From Marthasterias glacialis (lineage: Eukaryota; Echinodermata; Asteroidea; Forcipulatida; Asteriidae), in the NCBI GenBank assembly GCA_911728455.2, contig OU452239.1, positions 496,001 to 560,000 on the forward strand: a DNA stretch of 64,000 bases, given 5' to 3'. This document shows positions 35,052 through 48,222 of this stretch, piece by piece. A program made the position numbers and the translations under genes. Position 1 is the stretch's first letter. Every line of letters starts with the position of its first letter. Under the pieces are notes generated by a model. The model saw nothing but the letters and a program-made list of their open reading frames with translations, ran no database searches and had not been told where the DNA came from.

Positions 35052-36577
35052 GACGACTTGTCTTTTCTATGCACCTTCAAAGAAAAGAATTAGCTATTCA
35101 AGCAACCAAACGAATACCGCGTCACATGGGCGTCAATGGGGCAGGGCGAGGAACAAGTCCTCCCACTTTTTTTTTTATTAATCTGTCATTATTCGTTAAT
35201 GTTTTTTTTCGTTCGATATCTCATTTCTCATTTGAAAGTTAATAACTTTGGTCGTCCTATAAAAATAGCATTTCCACATTTGGATTAATTTTCCGAGGTA
35301 AAGTCTGCTTGAGCACGGATCATATACCTTTACAATAAAAAGACCGTGTCCAACCGTCGGCTTATTACAAAATGAAGTTACATCATTCCTTCAAGGTTAC
35401 ATCACGTGTAGGCCTACTTGTGCAATTTTCTATGTTTTGCCTTGAGAATAATCATAACTTAATACATTCGTAACATATGCCAATAAGTTTCAAGCTCAGG
35501 AGGAGTCAAATGATGTGATTTGTCAACGGAATACAAAGGATCTTACCTTTATTTCTGACGATTTTTCCCGTGACTGTAATGAAAATGCGGATATAACTTG
35601 AAATATCTTAATCCCCCGTATGTATTATCTAGAGTAAATAATATTGAAATAGAAGTTAACCACAGACTGTGATAACAATAATTATTAGATAATGGTAGCC
35701 ATTGATAAAGCTGGCAGGACATTTGCTTATGTACAGAGCCGGAAACTTGATTGGTCTGTTTGTTTTAAACCGAATTGTGGTGTTTGGTTTTTGTGGGGCC
35801 ATCTCATCAGGCCCCTTCCACCATCGACGGAGAATTCCACGACCATTATTTTTGTCTCCACACTATCCCCTTCGTATTAAAATAATCTAAGCATCACGGT
35901 CCCCGTCTACAATCATTAAACGACTCAACAACGGGACACATTTAGTTTCTCACACCAAATACAGGGACATGTGTGTGTCTAATACAGGCCTTACGGTGAA
36001 TCCCGAAATAATGCCCTGAATTTATTTGCATGCACAGTGATAAGCTATAGACAAACCAAGGTCTTCACGTTCAAACTCAATAATGTATGGAGGTTTTTAA
36101 GGAACATCCAACAAGATTTAAAAATGACGTTAGTTTTCCGGTTTCAAATGTCAACCCAAGATGTAAATCGTCATGTAATGAAACACTGAGATTTGGCTTA
36201 AGGTGCAAAATATTGACGTCATCTTTCTCTCGTGGCTTCGCCAAAATTTGCAGTGAATAACGTTAATTTGACATAAGAATTTATATCAATAATCATCAAA
36301 ATGTGTGATATCTTAATCATCGGAATTTGAGCCAAAATAGAAAACGCATTTTGCTCTGACGGTTTACACATGAACTTCACTGTATAACATACTTGAAATT
36401 TTGTTTCACATGACAGTTCACTCTTTTAAAATGTTGTAAATGAATAATTTAACAATAATATACAACTTGTTTTTACCCTTTATGTATTACCCGATTAATA
36501 TGAAGGTTTGCATAATGTATACAATAAACTTCGAAAGCACTTTGAATAAATTATCAAGGTAATCATAAAATAGAGAT

Positions 36578-36812
36578 AGCCGTGTTAGTCTTACAGATGA
36601 AATATAAAAACTTATGTATAGCACTTAAAGACTAACTAATAGTAAACAACTGCATGGGCTCTCGTAGCATCAACTACTTCATCAGATTCATCAGATGGCT
36701 TTGCATCTGATGAAGCATAGTTGTTGCTACGAAAGCTCATGCAGTTATTTTTTTTTTTACTATTAGTTAGTTTTTAAGTGCTATTACTAAGTTGTTATAT
36801 TTCAAGGTAATC
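36578..36812. mobile_element. Penelope-like foldback with hammerhead-like core
   Basis: Two inverted, head-to-head arms (about 36578-36690 and 36700-36812) share CATGCAGTT, ACTATTAGTTAGT and AAGTGCTAT. The outer end reads AGACTAACACGGCTATCTCT on the minus strand, like the tail of repeats found in other animals. Each arm has CTGATGAAG, a short stem (GTAG/CTAC on the left arm) and GAAA or GAGA, resembling the hammerhead motifs reported in Penelope-like retroelements. Confidence 0.55.
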
Positions 36813-36933
36813 ATCAAATAGAAATAGGTACAGTCAAACGAGAAACCGGAATGTTGAAGTATATATAATTCTCAAAAGAAGTCTCCCAACGTCTGAAATA
36901 ATTTATTTTAGTATATGTTGATGACACAGTCCA

Positions 36934-38362
36934 TTAATTGTCCTTTTTAATGGCTTGCTTTACGTCCTGCGTTGATCGAAATGAATATTTGTGAAAAACA
37001 AAGGTTAACAGTTGTGCTATAAAGATCAAGCTGACGATGTACAACGCCACTCCGCCTATCTTAAAAAACACATGCGGTAGCGGATGCATCAGGTGACAGA
37101 AGATCAAATAAGAGCCAATCCCGGCTCTGCAAACGATGAACGTCATAAAAAACGTAACGTCATTCAACTCGTAGAGGATCCCATCTTTGATACCGGACTG
37201 CTTCATGAAGTAACGCAGCTGGAGCATAGGATTAGATAGTTCGCCTAAAAAGATACACGTCCCAATTTCGGTCCCAGAGTATCCTGACACCAGAGACGCT
37301 GTAATGCCAATAATTGAGACTAAATGATGGGCTAACATAACCGCTGTGGAGCTGTCGTAGAACCACACACACCAGCAGAAGTCATACATGAAGTATCCCA
37401 GGCAAACCAACATTGTGATCACTTCAGGTATATTAGATTTACCACCTAATGTAAGGAGAACAATTTTTTTAAAGGGACTTAATATATTATCAAACTTGAA
37501 AAAAGATACACAGACGTCAGCGAAGCAGCGTACTTTGTCGACATATTGCAAAGTTACCGGTAGTGGCCGTAAAGTATGACCTCAGCTTAATTATTAAGAA
37601 AAACGTATATTTATTAGATTCGATTGAAGAAAACTCATTTTGCGCACTTTTAACGACCGTCTTCAAACACACGCAAGACTTGCACAATCTGTTGACAGAA
37701 TTGTGTTTTCTGCTGATCTGTTGAAGGGGCTATATTGTCATGATTATAGCAGTAAATGGAATAACCCAGTGACTACGCGCTCGTGCGTGCCGGTGTCATT
37801 CTGTCCTCGGGTAATGTGTCCACCATACGATAAGTTAACGTGGGCTGGAGGAGTTTATTCAAAAGAGGGCGCTATCAGAAGGAGTCAGTACACAATTCGC
37901 CGTATGCCCAGACAGAATCTCCTGCCAGACAGAATCTCCTTCCACACGGTCCCGTCACAGTTTGACAAAGACGGCACCCTTTGTAAATTGACCGCAAGCA
38001 TGCGCGTGCACAGTATCTGGGTGAGAGTTCATCTTTCCATGCACAGCCAGAGGCCTGCTTTAATCATGACGACACAGCCCCTTTAATTGCAACAATAGCA
38101 AGTATAAGTTAACCGTATATCACTTGCCGCAACTATAGTGTCATACATTACCTGGGTCCGTAAAAGGCCAAGGGTTGTAGAGAATTCCAAACGTAGACGA
38201 CATAGCGATAACTACTAAGGCATGAATGAGGGTTACCACCCTACAGTTCCATTCACTAGACCGTGTCGGCTGGTAGTAACAAAACACACCGTAGAGGGCG
38301 GACCATACAGTAAATGAAACAAGACCGAGTATAATGATGGCTTCTCCGCTCAGTTCCTCCAT
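36934..38362 (-). CDS. TLCD5/TMEM136-like TLC-domain protein, gene D
   Basis: Exon 1 is 38152-38362 and exon 2 is 36934-37445, phase 1, giving 240 residues, close to vertebrate TLCD5. Exon 1: MEELSGEAIIILGLVSF, RSSEWNCRVVTLIHALV, then YNPWPFTDPG at the splice. Exon 2: GGKSNIPEVITMLVCLGYF, MLAHHLVSIIG with the paired histidines, SGYSGTEIGTCIFLGELSNP, GILYELNDVTFFMTF, then a lysine-rich tail ending IKKDN. Nothing is missing relative to the family. A foldback MITE fills about half of the 706-bp intron. Intron position is identical in all five paralogues, which supports tandem duplication of a two-exon ancestor. Confidence 0.92.
37723..38084. mobile_element. Foldback MITE, AGCAGGCC family (copy 2)
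   Basis: About 362 bp in the intron of gene D. Ends AAGGGGCTATATTGTCATGA and (complement of) CATGACGACACAGCCCCTT are inverted. The inner part of the right arm (TCATGATTAAAGCAGGCCTC on the minus strand) matches the element at 10096-10304. The long open frame at 37640-38086 is inside this element and not a gene. Confidence 0.6.
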
Positions 38363-38784
38363 GTTGTATTTTACCTGTACAGAGAGAAAAAAGACAGCAC
38401 CCCGTAATCATTAATACACTCAAAAAAATAAATAATAACAACAATAATAATAATACTAATAATTAAGTAAATAAAATGCGTTTTTGGTTTTGGCTACATT
38501 CCATGCACACCTCACAGGGTTTTGCTCCAAAACACGGATGCCACGACGCCTACTATCTCTCTAAAATGAATACTGTATAAAGTTTTGATTCTTTCAAAGA
38601 GTAAATTCAATCCAATCCTCTAATTTCCAACAGAAACACGTCATTACGGCAAAATTTTGATAGTTTCATTCGTGGTCTCTTTTATAGTGCAAACAGCAAA
38701 AACGGTTTATGTTTGTCGTTAACTTTTGTACATCCATTCATATCCGGCTGATTTCGAATGCGGCAGGTGAAATAAGCAACGGTG

Positions 38785-38840
<56 letters not shown>
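38785..38840 (+). repeat. (AAT)n microsatellite
   Basis: About 18 uninterrupted TAA/AAT units upstream of gene D. Confidence 0.95.
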
Positions 38841-38841
<1 letters not shown>

Positions 38842-41800
38842 GTAGCGTTTTAAATAAAAAAAAATCTTAAAATGCTGTATACAGAAAAAACATTAACACT
38901 ATACAAAAATTTAAAAATTACATAGTAGTTTCAATTGCAGTTTCCCAAACGTATTTCAGACAGAAATACTTCTCTGGAGGACTGATACAGTCATGAAATT
39001 TATAATCAGTGTTTCTCCGATTAAAGTAATAATTTTCCGCATAATTAGCAAGCCGGTACTTTGTCTAGGAGTGATAGGCCTATCCCTGATTCAACTGCTT
39101 CACCGGAGCGTATCAAAATTAACATATTTTAAAAATCTATATGGATGTTATATCAACAAAACATTTTATGCTGGTACAAAAAATACTTGGATTCGATTTC
39201 TGTTGTTTCGGGAACTTTGACCTTGTTTTCAAATAATGTGTGATACATCAATATAAGGAAAGTTGAATTTAACGGGAATGCGAAGTTGAAAAACAAAATG
39301 CGAAGTTTAAAACATATTATGTGGACACAATACCTGGGTCTTTCCAGGCATTTTTACAAAAACTACTTTCTTCTTAAAATGTATTGTATAGTGTGATTTG
39401 TTTTTCTATTTGTGGTTTTGTTGCATATTATTAATTCTGATGTAAGCAATTAAAAAAGACACTGCTTTTGATGATAGTTTTTTTTATTTATATTTTTTTT
39501 TACTTTCCACAAAATGGCGGACCGTACGTTTCTATGTAGAGTGTGGTTCCGCTGGTTGTATTTCCGAGAGGCAAATTTATATAGGACCTATTTTTGACTC
39601 ACTACTCACTAATTACAACACTCTGTAGGTGTTTCATTGCATGAACAACTCTTAAAACGGATTAGGGGCAATTCCAAACAGCAGCATTTTAAGAGATTTG
39701 TACAGGCAATGTGTCTCTTTAATTTGAAACCCAATCGACTCTGCTCATTTCGAGTGCCCCAGTCGCCACCGGCAGTTTTCACAACACTGTGACCTCCTCC
39801 CTGGATGAAATGTTCACAAATTTGTTGTTAGGGTGTGTTCATTATGGATGCAAATAAATGTAGCCTACTCTTATATATGCATACCTTTAATAAAGCCGTG
39901 ACTTCTATAGCACGTAATGATATTTTATGAAATTCCATTTTAGACCTGCATACGATGTCCACAGACCTTTGCGCTACGTTCAATTTACGTACACTATGAT
40001 GTGATGCATGCAGCGAATGCTACATGCATAATTTATGCACAGCGTCTACATTAAGTAGCCATCTTGTTAACAAACGGTTGTGGATATTAATGTATAAACC
40101 AAAGAATTTAATTTTCATACCTATTTACTGCATCAGCAAGCATGCCACTTCTTTGTTTGTGCATCCACGAATTTTGTAAATGGGTTGGCATAAATCTGAT
40201 TTTTTAAAAACATGCAAACTTTTTAATTTAGTTATAGGCCTATGTAATTATAGTGTGTGTTATTTTGGCATACAGATATAATTACATGCTATTTTTTGCA
40301 ACGTATAGGCCGCCCGTGTTTCACCCATTATGTTTAACAAAATTCGCCACTGTTCCTTTAAAATACTCATAATACGAGTTCACAAATCGTCAATTCACTG
40401 GAAAGTGATGTGTAGACGACATGCAACAGGCTCAAGGTGTTTGTTGTTGTAGCACGTATATATTAATAACATAGTTCAGATTTAAAGGAAAACTATATTC
40501 CTGTTCTGCAGAAGAGTGTAAGTGTTTAACACATCGTCAACATAACCTAAGATCATTGTGATCAAACTTGGTTGTCACTGAAAAACAACGAAAACAATTA
40601 TTTGTGTTTTGCCAGGATTTTTGTGCAGTTTCAGATCTGGAAATAAAGCATGTAGGCCTACACGTGCTCCAGAGTCCTCGAAAAAAAAAAAATACAAAAC
40701 GTAAACCGTTTTTTTGTTTACAACGGATCACTTAAAAACAATGCAATTTTCACAGATTTTTTTTCTTTTTTTTTTCTTTAGTGTGTTGATTGAAAATCAG
40801 AGAGACGGGAATGTTTAAAAAAAACCTAATGCATTGCCCCTTTAATAAATATGAACCCGTTATCCATTGTGCATTCAGCATTATGAATAGGCCCATGCTA
40901 TACGAAATGAAAGCATTTTTTTTGTATTGGATTCCACGTCTGACCGCCTCCATACTCTGCCGTTCATTTTTGTGTTTTTTTGTTATTACAGAAAATATAC
41001 CACATGCAAAAAATTCAATCAAAGCACTTTTTAAATCAGAGTTCAGCGGAACACCACGGGGCAAATTTTAAACATCATCATACATGCACAATTTGAAATA
41101 ATCTGGTTTTACATTGCATACAACGATACGAAATTATACTAATACCTTCTACGATGAAGGAGCTCCGATGAGTATAATGTACGTGTTGGTTTTCACCAGA
41201 CAAGGTCATTCGATACTGCACCTATTCTTCAAAGCAATAGTACATGCGCATGTATGTTAAAGACACACTCCTACAACAACAGCTGTCTGTAGTTGAACTA
41301 GAAAAAAGCAACAACACTCGATGTCACATAAGTTCATGTTGATTATTTATATAATGGTGCTTTTATAGGTGTCGAACTCGGCCGTGATGCACCCATTGCA
41401 CGGCGATAGGTTCAGGGAGTGAATTGATTATGCTTTAATCTCATTAATTCTGACAGATGAGCATGAGCTTGAGGTCGATTCAAGAACGGCATCATTGTTT
41501 GTGAGATTGGCTGCGATGACACACTGTGTTGTCAATAGCGCTCTATCTGGGATGACCCACATGCGATTTTGAGGAAATATTATTTGTTTCCGGGGTTCAA
41601 GGGCCTACGCATGCGCTGTGGATGTATAGACACGTGACTATTAAAGGGATCTGTCTCGCAGATCTTCGGAGGAAAACAAAATTAAAACTGTTGCAGCCAT
41701 CTTTGTGTTGTCCCAAGTCAACCATAAACCATGACTACTAATTTTCATCCAACGAGGGACCTGGCTATTTTCCTTCCAGCCTCACTTTGATGACATTGGT

Positions 41801-42508
41801 TTGAATGCGGAAAAAAAATCAGATGGCTGCTTAAATTACAGGTACGTGGGTGCACCACACTAAATAGGTCAAAGATCGTGCTCCAAACTGCTTATCAGAA
41901 TTTGTAAACACAACTTGTTTTGAATAATAATATTTTGGGGTCATGCTTTTAATTTGTGTATAATTATGCTTAGTTATCACAACCTGGGGGTTCCTTGCTT
42001 CAATTTGTCACCAGACTAGAAACATTTTGGCTTTAAAGATGGTCCTATTCGGCCTGGGAAGTGGAGGGATGCTTCATGAAGAGTTGCAGCAAGTCGGTTT
42101 GGGAAAAAGGACATGGGTGTTTTTTTCTGGGGGCAATTAGCAAAGAAATCTCAACTGCTAACTTACTAAAATTGAAAAGAAAAATGAAATTCAGTTGTCA
42201 AAAAATATACTTAAGTTGTTTTCTAGAGGCTGAGAGACTTTCAAATATTTTTTGAGTATTTTTGATATTAAGTATTAATTTATTGTTGGTTGCTATGGGA
42301 GCCTATTTAGTATGGCGTTACTTTGTAACAACGCCCTCCATAGACGGCTTGGTTGGGATGCGCCTTATTGGCAGAGATTGCACATGATTACGACGAGTAC
42401 AACAAATAAAGAAGTGTTGAATTTGTAGAACTCCAATATTGATTAATCATATGGTCTAGTACATAACAGCCTGTATTTGGGCCTAAATGTGAAGAACATT
42501 ATTTCAAA

Positions 42509-42684
42509 GATTCCGCTTTTCAGCCAGCCATAGTAAAAAAGAAAATGGGATCGGATTATAGGCCTAGTTCTTCTTTAAGATGACATTGCAGGTTGATCAA
42601 GATTCCGCTTTTCAGCCAGTCATAGTAAAAAAAGAAAATGGGATCGGATTATAGGCCTAGTTCTTCTTTAAGATGACATTGCTG
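42509..42684 (+). repeat. 92-bp tandem duplication
   Basis: Two near-identical copies beginning GATTCCGCTTTTCAGCCAG, at 42509 and 42601. Confidence 0.9.
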
Positions 42685-43163
42685 GATCAAGTTACAATAT
42701 GACATTATACAAACGTCTATGTACTTGCTGTTTAATTAACCAACATGATAAACAATGTAATCAATCCAGAATTAATGTGGATAATATTTTATCAACATTG
42801 GTAAAGTATCTGTAAATACTTCCGTTCTTTGCACAAATAAATAAAGATAATACATGTATATGTAATAAAACCAACCTGTGAAAATTTCAGCTCATTTCGT
42901 CGTTTTTTTTTTGCACGAAAACGGTAAAAATATATTCAGCATTTTTGTACGCATTCTTAGGCAGAGTTTAGGTCTCACATGAGACGAAAATTAAATGTTG
43001 ATCTTATTTCATTCATTATTGAAAAAAACGATAACACTTCAAGCAGAAATATTTAAAGGAAAGTTTTCTACCATCATTATGTTTACACCATGTATGTGTA
43101 AATCTGTGAACGTTTTTCTTTCTTATCAATGTTGAGTTTGGGCTATAACAATAACCAGTTATT

Positions 43164-43652
43164 GTTAATTATTAATCCTGAGACATTATGTTTCATCTGA
43201 AGTCATATTCCCCGAGTCCAAATACATGTGCATTGACTTCCCAATGGTTTCAATCAGGTACCAGACTATTTGACTATTAATCCTGACCAGACTATTTGAC
43301 TATTAATCCTGAGACATGTTTCATCTGAAGTCATATTCCCTGAGTCCAAATACATGTGCATTGACTTCCCAATGGTTTCAATCAGGTACCAGACTATTTG
43401 ACTATTAATCCTGACCAGACTATTGACTATTAATCCTGAGACATGTTTCATCTGAAGTCATATTCCCCGAGTCCAAATACATGTGCATTGACTTCCCAAT
43501 GGTTTCAATCAGGTACCAGACTATTTGACTATTAATCCTGACCAGACTATTTGACTATTAATCCTGAGACATGTTTCATCTGAAGTCATATTCCCTGAGT
43601 CCAAATACATGTGCATTGACTTCCCAATGGTTTCAATCAGGTACCAGACTAT
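43164..43652 (+). repeat. Tandem repeat, 4 copies of about 128 bp
   Basis: TTTCATCTGAAGTCATATTCC occurs at about 43191, 43319, 43446 and 43574. Within each unit a 26-bp sub-repeat based on CCAGACTATTTGACTATTAA is itself duplicated. Copies are almost identical, so the expansion is recent. Non-coding. Confidence 0.92.
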
Positions 43653-45336
43653 TTTTGTTGCCAAATTTATAACAATTTTTTTCAATGTTTACAGGGGCAA
43701 AAAAAAAATAATAATGTTAAAGGTGAATTAACATAACACGAGCTGTATGATTCAAGTGCACATAATTCTTTTAATTCAAAACAACTTATCAATCAAACAA
43801 TCATACAAAAATAAACACACACGAAAAATACCTTATCGTAAAACAATCGTAAATACAATGTATAAGTACTTTATTTATTTGTTTTAACTCAGATTGTGGA
43901 CCCACTCAACATTTCTGCCCCATCCCCCAACAAATAGTAACGATAATAAATTAATAACAGATAAAAAATAGGTATCAAAAGTTCAAAAGCTTAAAAGTCA
44001 ACTGTATGCGTGTACGGTGTAGTACTGTAATAAATCTGGTTGATTGTCAAAAATTAACAATGTTATAATGAAACGATTGAAGCATTTGACGACCCATTAT
44101 ATGGAAGACTTGTGGGAAGGCACATCATGTAACCTTTGTGAACAGCCCTAGCCGATACTTCACGGAGGCAATTGCCTCCATGCCCCTGGTCACTGCCTTG
44201 GTGCCCCTAACACGTTCCAATACAAATTTACAATTTCTCATGGCGGCGCCTTTTATCCAGAAGGAAATGCCTTTAGTGCCCTTGCCCTTTCAAGAACGAA
44301 GCAATTGGCCCGACAGCCCCTACGTACAGACCATGCAACCTTTGTTTACAACAGCACTGACCTTGTACATTCCAGGGCCTTTCTGGCAGGCAAGATACTA
44401 CATTGGTCACATGGCAAACATATTTTTATTTTGTATCATAATTACCACATCAATTGAATAGTTACAAAAGAAAAGTTTCCTTAACATCTGACTGCCAGTT
44501 TCTAAGGGATTTTTTTTTTTTTTTTAAAGATTTTTAATAAATGTTGGGGTTTATTTCCCTTTTATAATATTCCTCTCGAAGTTCTGGTAGCTAAAATGCT
44601 AATTATTGACCTTTAAAAAACGAAAATTCAAGCGGACATTTCATCGCGCGGCCGGAACGTTCGCGCATTCATGCCCAAGGGAAATAAAATGGCGTTTAAG
44701 CGAGTAGCGTTGTCAAGCCCAATGTAGACGTGATATTGGCTTATTTTTCATGATTTAGACACTTTGTAATCACATTCACACAAAGAGCCTGTTCCTCTCT
44801 GTATGCATTCTGTCAACCTTTCTGGACAGGTAAAGGATACAATTTGACCTAAATTAAGGGAGATAAAGTGGCAGCCGGATACGGCATTTTCGCCTAACGG
44901 ACAAAATTACACGATTGACCGATAAGAAATAACACTGGGCACTAAATCAAACGATAAACGAGACAGAGACTAGGCTGTAAGAAAATGAGTATGAGTGGTG
45001 TCAGAGGAATCCGTAAATCTACACAGGTATGATGCCTATAAAATGAAACCCCATTAGCCAGAAACCTTACATGATTTAACAAAAATGAAAAAGGGAGTAC
45101 TTAACTGAACGGTTGCCTCCAACCCTTTCTAGCCATTGGTTTTCTGTAGAATGGCCAACGCCCCACTGTCACCACTCAACTGGGGACTAATCCAAAAGGC
45201 ATTTTGGCTAATCCTTGCTAATCCTTAATGGAATTTGGTGACATTATGCATGCTCACCACGTGCCCTCCTGCCAAAAAAAGTGGTAGGTCACTTGTTTTC
45301 TTGTGAATCGCTGGTTAAAGAACTCAGTCCGCAAAA

Positions 45337-45785
45337 AGACCAATCCATTAAGTCCCGCCTACCTTAGCAACTGCCTAGCAACAGCACATGGTGTGATTTT
45401 CTTGCCAGGATAGCAGCGGTGGTTCGATTGCGGCCACGCCCACGTATCGGATACACATACGTACATGGTTTTTGTGAACGGTATGGATTTAGTTTTGTGG
45501 CATTTTTAGTGCCTTGAGTTCAAAGGACAATGCAGACAGGAACGCTGTTAAACCACTTTTACACGACTGTACAGGGACCACTGCTGTGGGATTTACACCA
45601 CCAGAAATACGAACAAAAATAAAACAAAACAAAAGTTAGTACAATTTTGTGTGCTGATGTGTGTCAGAACAATGGTGGCGGTTTGTTTAACTTTCTAATG
45701 GATTTTAACGTGTTGGACTTTCAGTGGCGTTGTCAAGGCTGTGATTGGTTAACACGTTAGTAGGCGGGGCTTAATGGATCGGTCT
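45337..45785. mobile_element. MITE of 449 bp, 26-bp TIRs
   Basis: Left end AGACCAATCCATTAAGTCCC; right end GGGGCTTAATGGATCGGTCT, its near-exact inverse over about 26 bp (AGACCRATCCATTAAG-CCCGCCTAC). Interior non-coding. No target duplication could be assigned. Confidence 0.75.
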
Positions 45786-46094
45786 ATTGTTAAGAGAAGG
45801 GTCTCATCTTAGTGTTTCATGTATGTTTGCTGCACCATGTTGGCTGCAACTTTCTAAGGCACTACAGAATTGGGTCTCAGAAAGACATTTTTTGAAGGAT
45901 TTGACTTAGCACTACCAAAATATCAGAAAAAGTTAACAGACGGATTTCATTCAGTACTTATCTTGATATCAGGTAATTAACCACAAGGGAAACTGACTGG
46001 GTAAATTTAAATCAATTTTTGGCTGAACACAGAAAATATGAGTTATGGGAATTAACATTAGAAAGGTGTGAGAAAAGATCAAAAGTACTTCTGA

Positions 46095-48222
46095 TTATTC
46101 GTTGTTAGAGACATGACCATTTCGAAATCTTACGTCTTCAAGATTATTTCTAACAGGCGAAGTGCTATTTGCACAAATCTCTACTCTGTCTTTGTCTGAC
46201 TTTACAGTCCTCTGTCGTAAGTGACTGAACATTTTGGAATATTTCCGGTAAACAAAAATTGCAATATTATACATTAAAATCCAACTCACGACATAAAGTG
46301 CCACCGCACCGAACTTGAAGAACAAGGCAGGTAAAGGATGCGTCAACTCGCAGTACATGAAATATGTGCCAAGGACAATACGGCAGATAACAAAGGACAA
46401 GATAAATAGTAAGTCATTGATTTCATACGGGATGGTTTCCTTCCAGCCGGATTCACGCATGAACCAGCGGATTTGAAGGAAAGGGTTGCTCAGCTCTGCT
46501 CCAAAGATGGTAGCTCCCACTTCGGTGCCAGAGTGTCCGTACAGTAATGCGGCAATGAGGCCTATGATGGTGATGAGGTGGTGTACGAGCATAATGGCAG
46601 CTTCGGAGTCCTGGGCATCGAAGAACCACAGACACCAGCAGACGTCATACAAGAAGTAACCAAGGCACACCACCATCGTGCAGATCTCATGAAAACTGGA
46701 TTTACCACCTGATGGTCAAGATAAATTAACATCACTTTAATATTTTGCAATCTCAAGAAATCATCCATCAAAGTTAATATCTTAGGCATTGTATACCATG
46801 CCCCATATGTTGCAGAGGGCACCCCTCCCCCACCAAATGTTACCATACTCTAACACACTCTTCTCCTCTTGTACTGAAGTACCTAAAATCCTTGAAACAA
46901 TTCCAGAGACTTCCAGAATACAAAAGGAGAGGGGGGGGGGGGTGGTTACACCCTGCCAAATATCGAGCACCAAATGGGTCTGTACATTCCAAAGAGGAAT
47001 GTTGCATCAGTCAAAATGTTAAATTCAATGCCATTTTGACTGAATATCATCCAAACTCAGAAATGAACAAATAATTCCCTGTGTAATAATGTACAAACCC
47101 AGATTGAAGTGTGACTTCATCGGATGTTTTTGGATTTTGACAAAAAATTTGCACTGGAAGGCTATCAACTACAACATTGACATTTTACACCTGTTTAGTG
47201 TCAGGTTAGAGACCTGTAGTTTTTTCCCCCACTTCTATAAGAACTCTACCAACTGAAAAATGAGTGCATCACAAAACTGAATTCGAGTCTGATAAATGAA
47301 GCACGGTTCCCAATAGACCGTTCCGGGTTTGGCAACAAGCCCCACCAACACACCCTAGTTTGTGTACGTTTACGCGCATGTGTGACCGAGTTTGACAGAG
47401 GTCACATGACCAAAAGGCGTGATCCAATTGGTCAATGCGCACAGTTTGATTGACAGGCTAGAACGGTCTATACAAACTAACCAGAGTTCACCAACTTTAG
47501 TGTTTAGTGTTAGTCTAGTGTTTATCCAAACACATACTTTTGAAGATTTTCAATCCAAACATTCTCTAAAATGTTCACTGTAAATGTAAATAAAAGCAGG
47601 ATCGTTTTAGGGTTTGTAGAAAATATTATCTGGCTCCGTGAAAGTGCTGAGCTACACATTGGTCTATTGAAGAATTTCGTTAAAATTAGAATTACCAAAG
47701 TCAATAAAGTAGAACACTAGGCCTTATTTTTGACTGCAAGAGGGCGCCCTTTGGGGTAGATTGGTGTCAAACCATATAAATAGTATGGTCAACCAGATGC
47801 ATTTAGACTTCTAATAAAGCAGTTAATATAGTAATGTCTGAGGGTTATTCAATTCACATTTTTAGAATGTAATCAGTGTTACAAGATATTTGCTTGAACA
47901 ATTTGTATTTTGGATGTTTTGAAATATATTGTTGTACTTTCAAAATGCCCTCTTGCTATCTAGAATACGGCCTATTGATAACTACATTATATAAGAGATC
48001 TAAATATATTTTACCAGGATGTGTAAATGGCCATGGGTTGTAGTAAATGCCAAACACATATGACAGCACTACAATGATTACAGCATGTATCAGCGTAACA
48101 CATCGACAGTTCCATTCATAGGATCGATGAGGATTCAAATAACAGAGGAGACCGTAGATGGACGACCAAAAGGCAAAAGATGTTAAGATGAGGAATGTCA
48201 CAGTGGACGAAGAGAGCTCCAT
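46095..48222 (-). CDS. TLCD5: TLCD5/TMEM136-like TLC-domain protein, gene E
   Basis: Exon 1 is 48015-48222 and exon 2 is 46095-46708, phase 1, giving 273 residues. This member most resembles vertebrate TLCD5. Exon 1: MELSSSTVTFLIL, RSYEWNCRCVTLIHAVI, YNPWPFTHPG at the splice. Exon 2: MVVCLGYFLYDVCWCLWFFD, paired histidines His 112-His 113 in MLVHHLITIIG, GHSGTEVGATIFGAELSNPF, WFMRESGWKETIPYEINDLLF, then a long hydrophilic tail ending RNGHVSNNE. Length, splice position and motifs suggest it may represent the ancestral locus from which A-D arose. A splice-acceptor-like TTATTCTCAACAG lies upstream of the start at about 48240-48253, so a separate 5' UTR exon is possible. Two MITEs occupy the intron. 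Confidence 0.92.
47314..47470. mobile_element. Short MITE with TAGACCGTTC ends
   Basis: About 157 bp in the intron of gene E, with inverted ends TAGACCGTTC and GAACGGTCTA. The outermost TAGACC resembles the ends of the CRE-ended MITE family. Interior non-coding. Confidence 0.6.
47720..47972. mobile_element. GGCC-ended MITE, copy 2 of 3
   Basis: In the intron of gene E, opposite orientation to the copies at 17689 and 50930. Left end GGCCTTATTTTTGACTGCAA then GAGGGCGC; the interior matches in inverted form. Confidence 0.75.

Larger units (their letters stand above)
38380..46080. other. Intergenic region between TLCD5-like D and E
   Basis: About 7.7 kb with no exon that I can support. It contains an (AAT)n microsatellite (38785-38840), a 92-bp tandem duplication (42509-42684), a 128-bp tandem repeat (43164-43652) and a 449-bp MITE (45337-45785). 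The open frame at 44138-44461 shows no family match. Confidence 0.5.

Noticed and set aside
37640..38086. 148-residue plus-strand open frame
   Set aside because: Lies within a foldback MITE and the intron of TLCD5-like gene D; no recognisable domain.
44138..44461. 107-residue plus-strand open frame (MNSPSRYFTEAIASMPLV...)
   Set aside because: Reasonably proline- and leucine-rich, but no splice signals, no neighbours and no family recognised; chance frame more likely.
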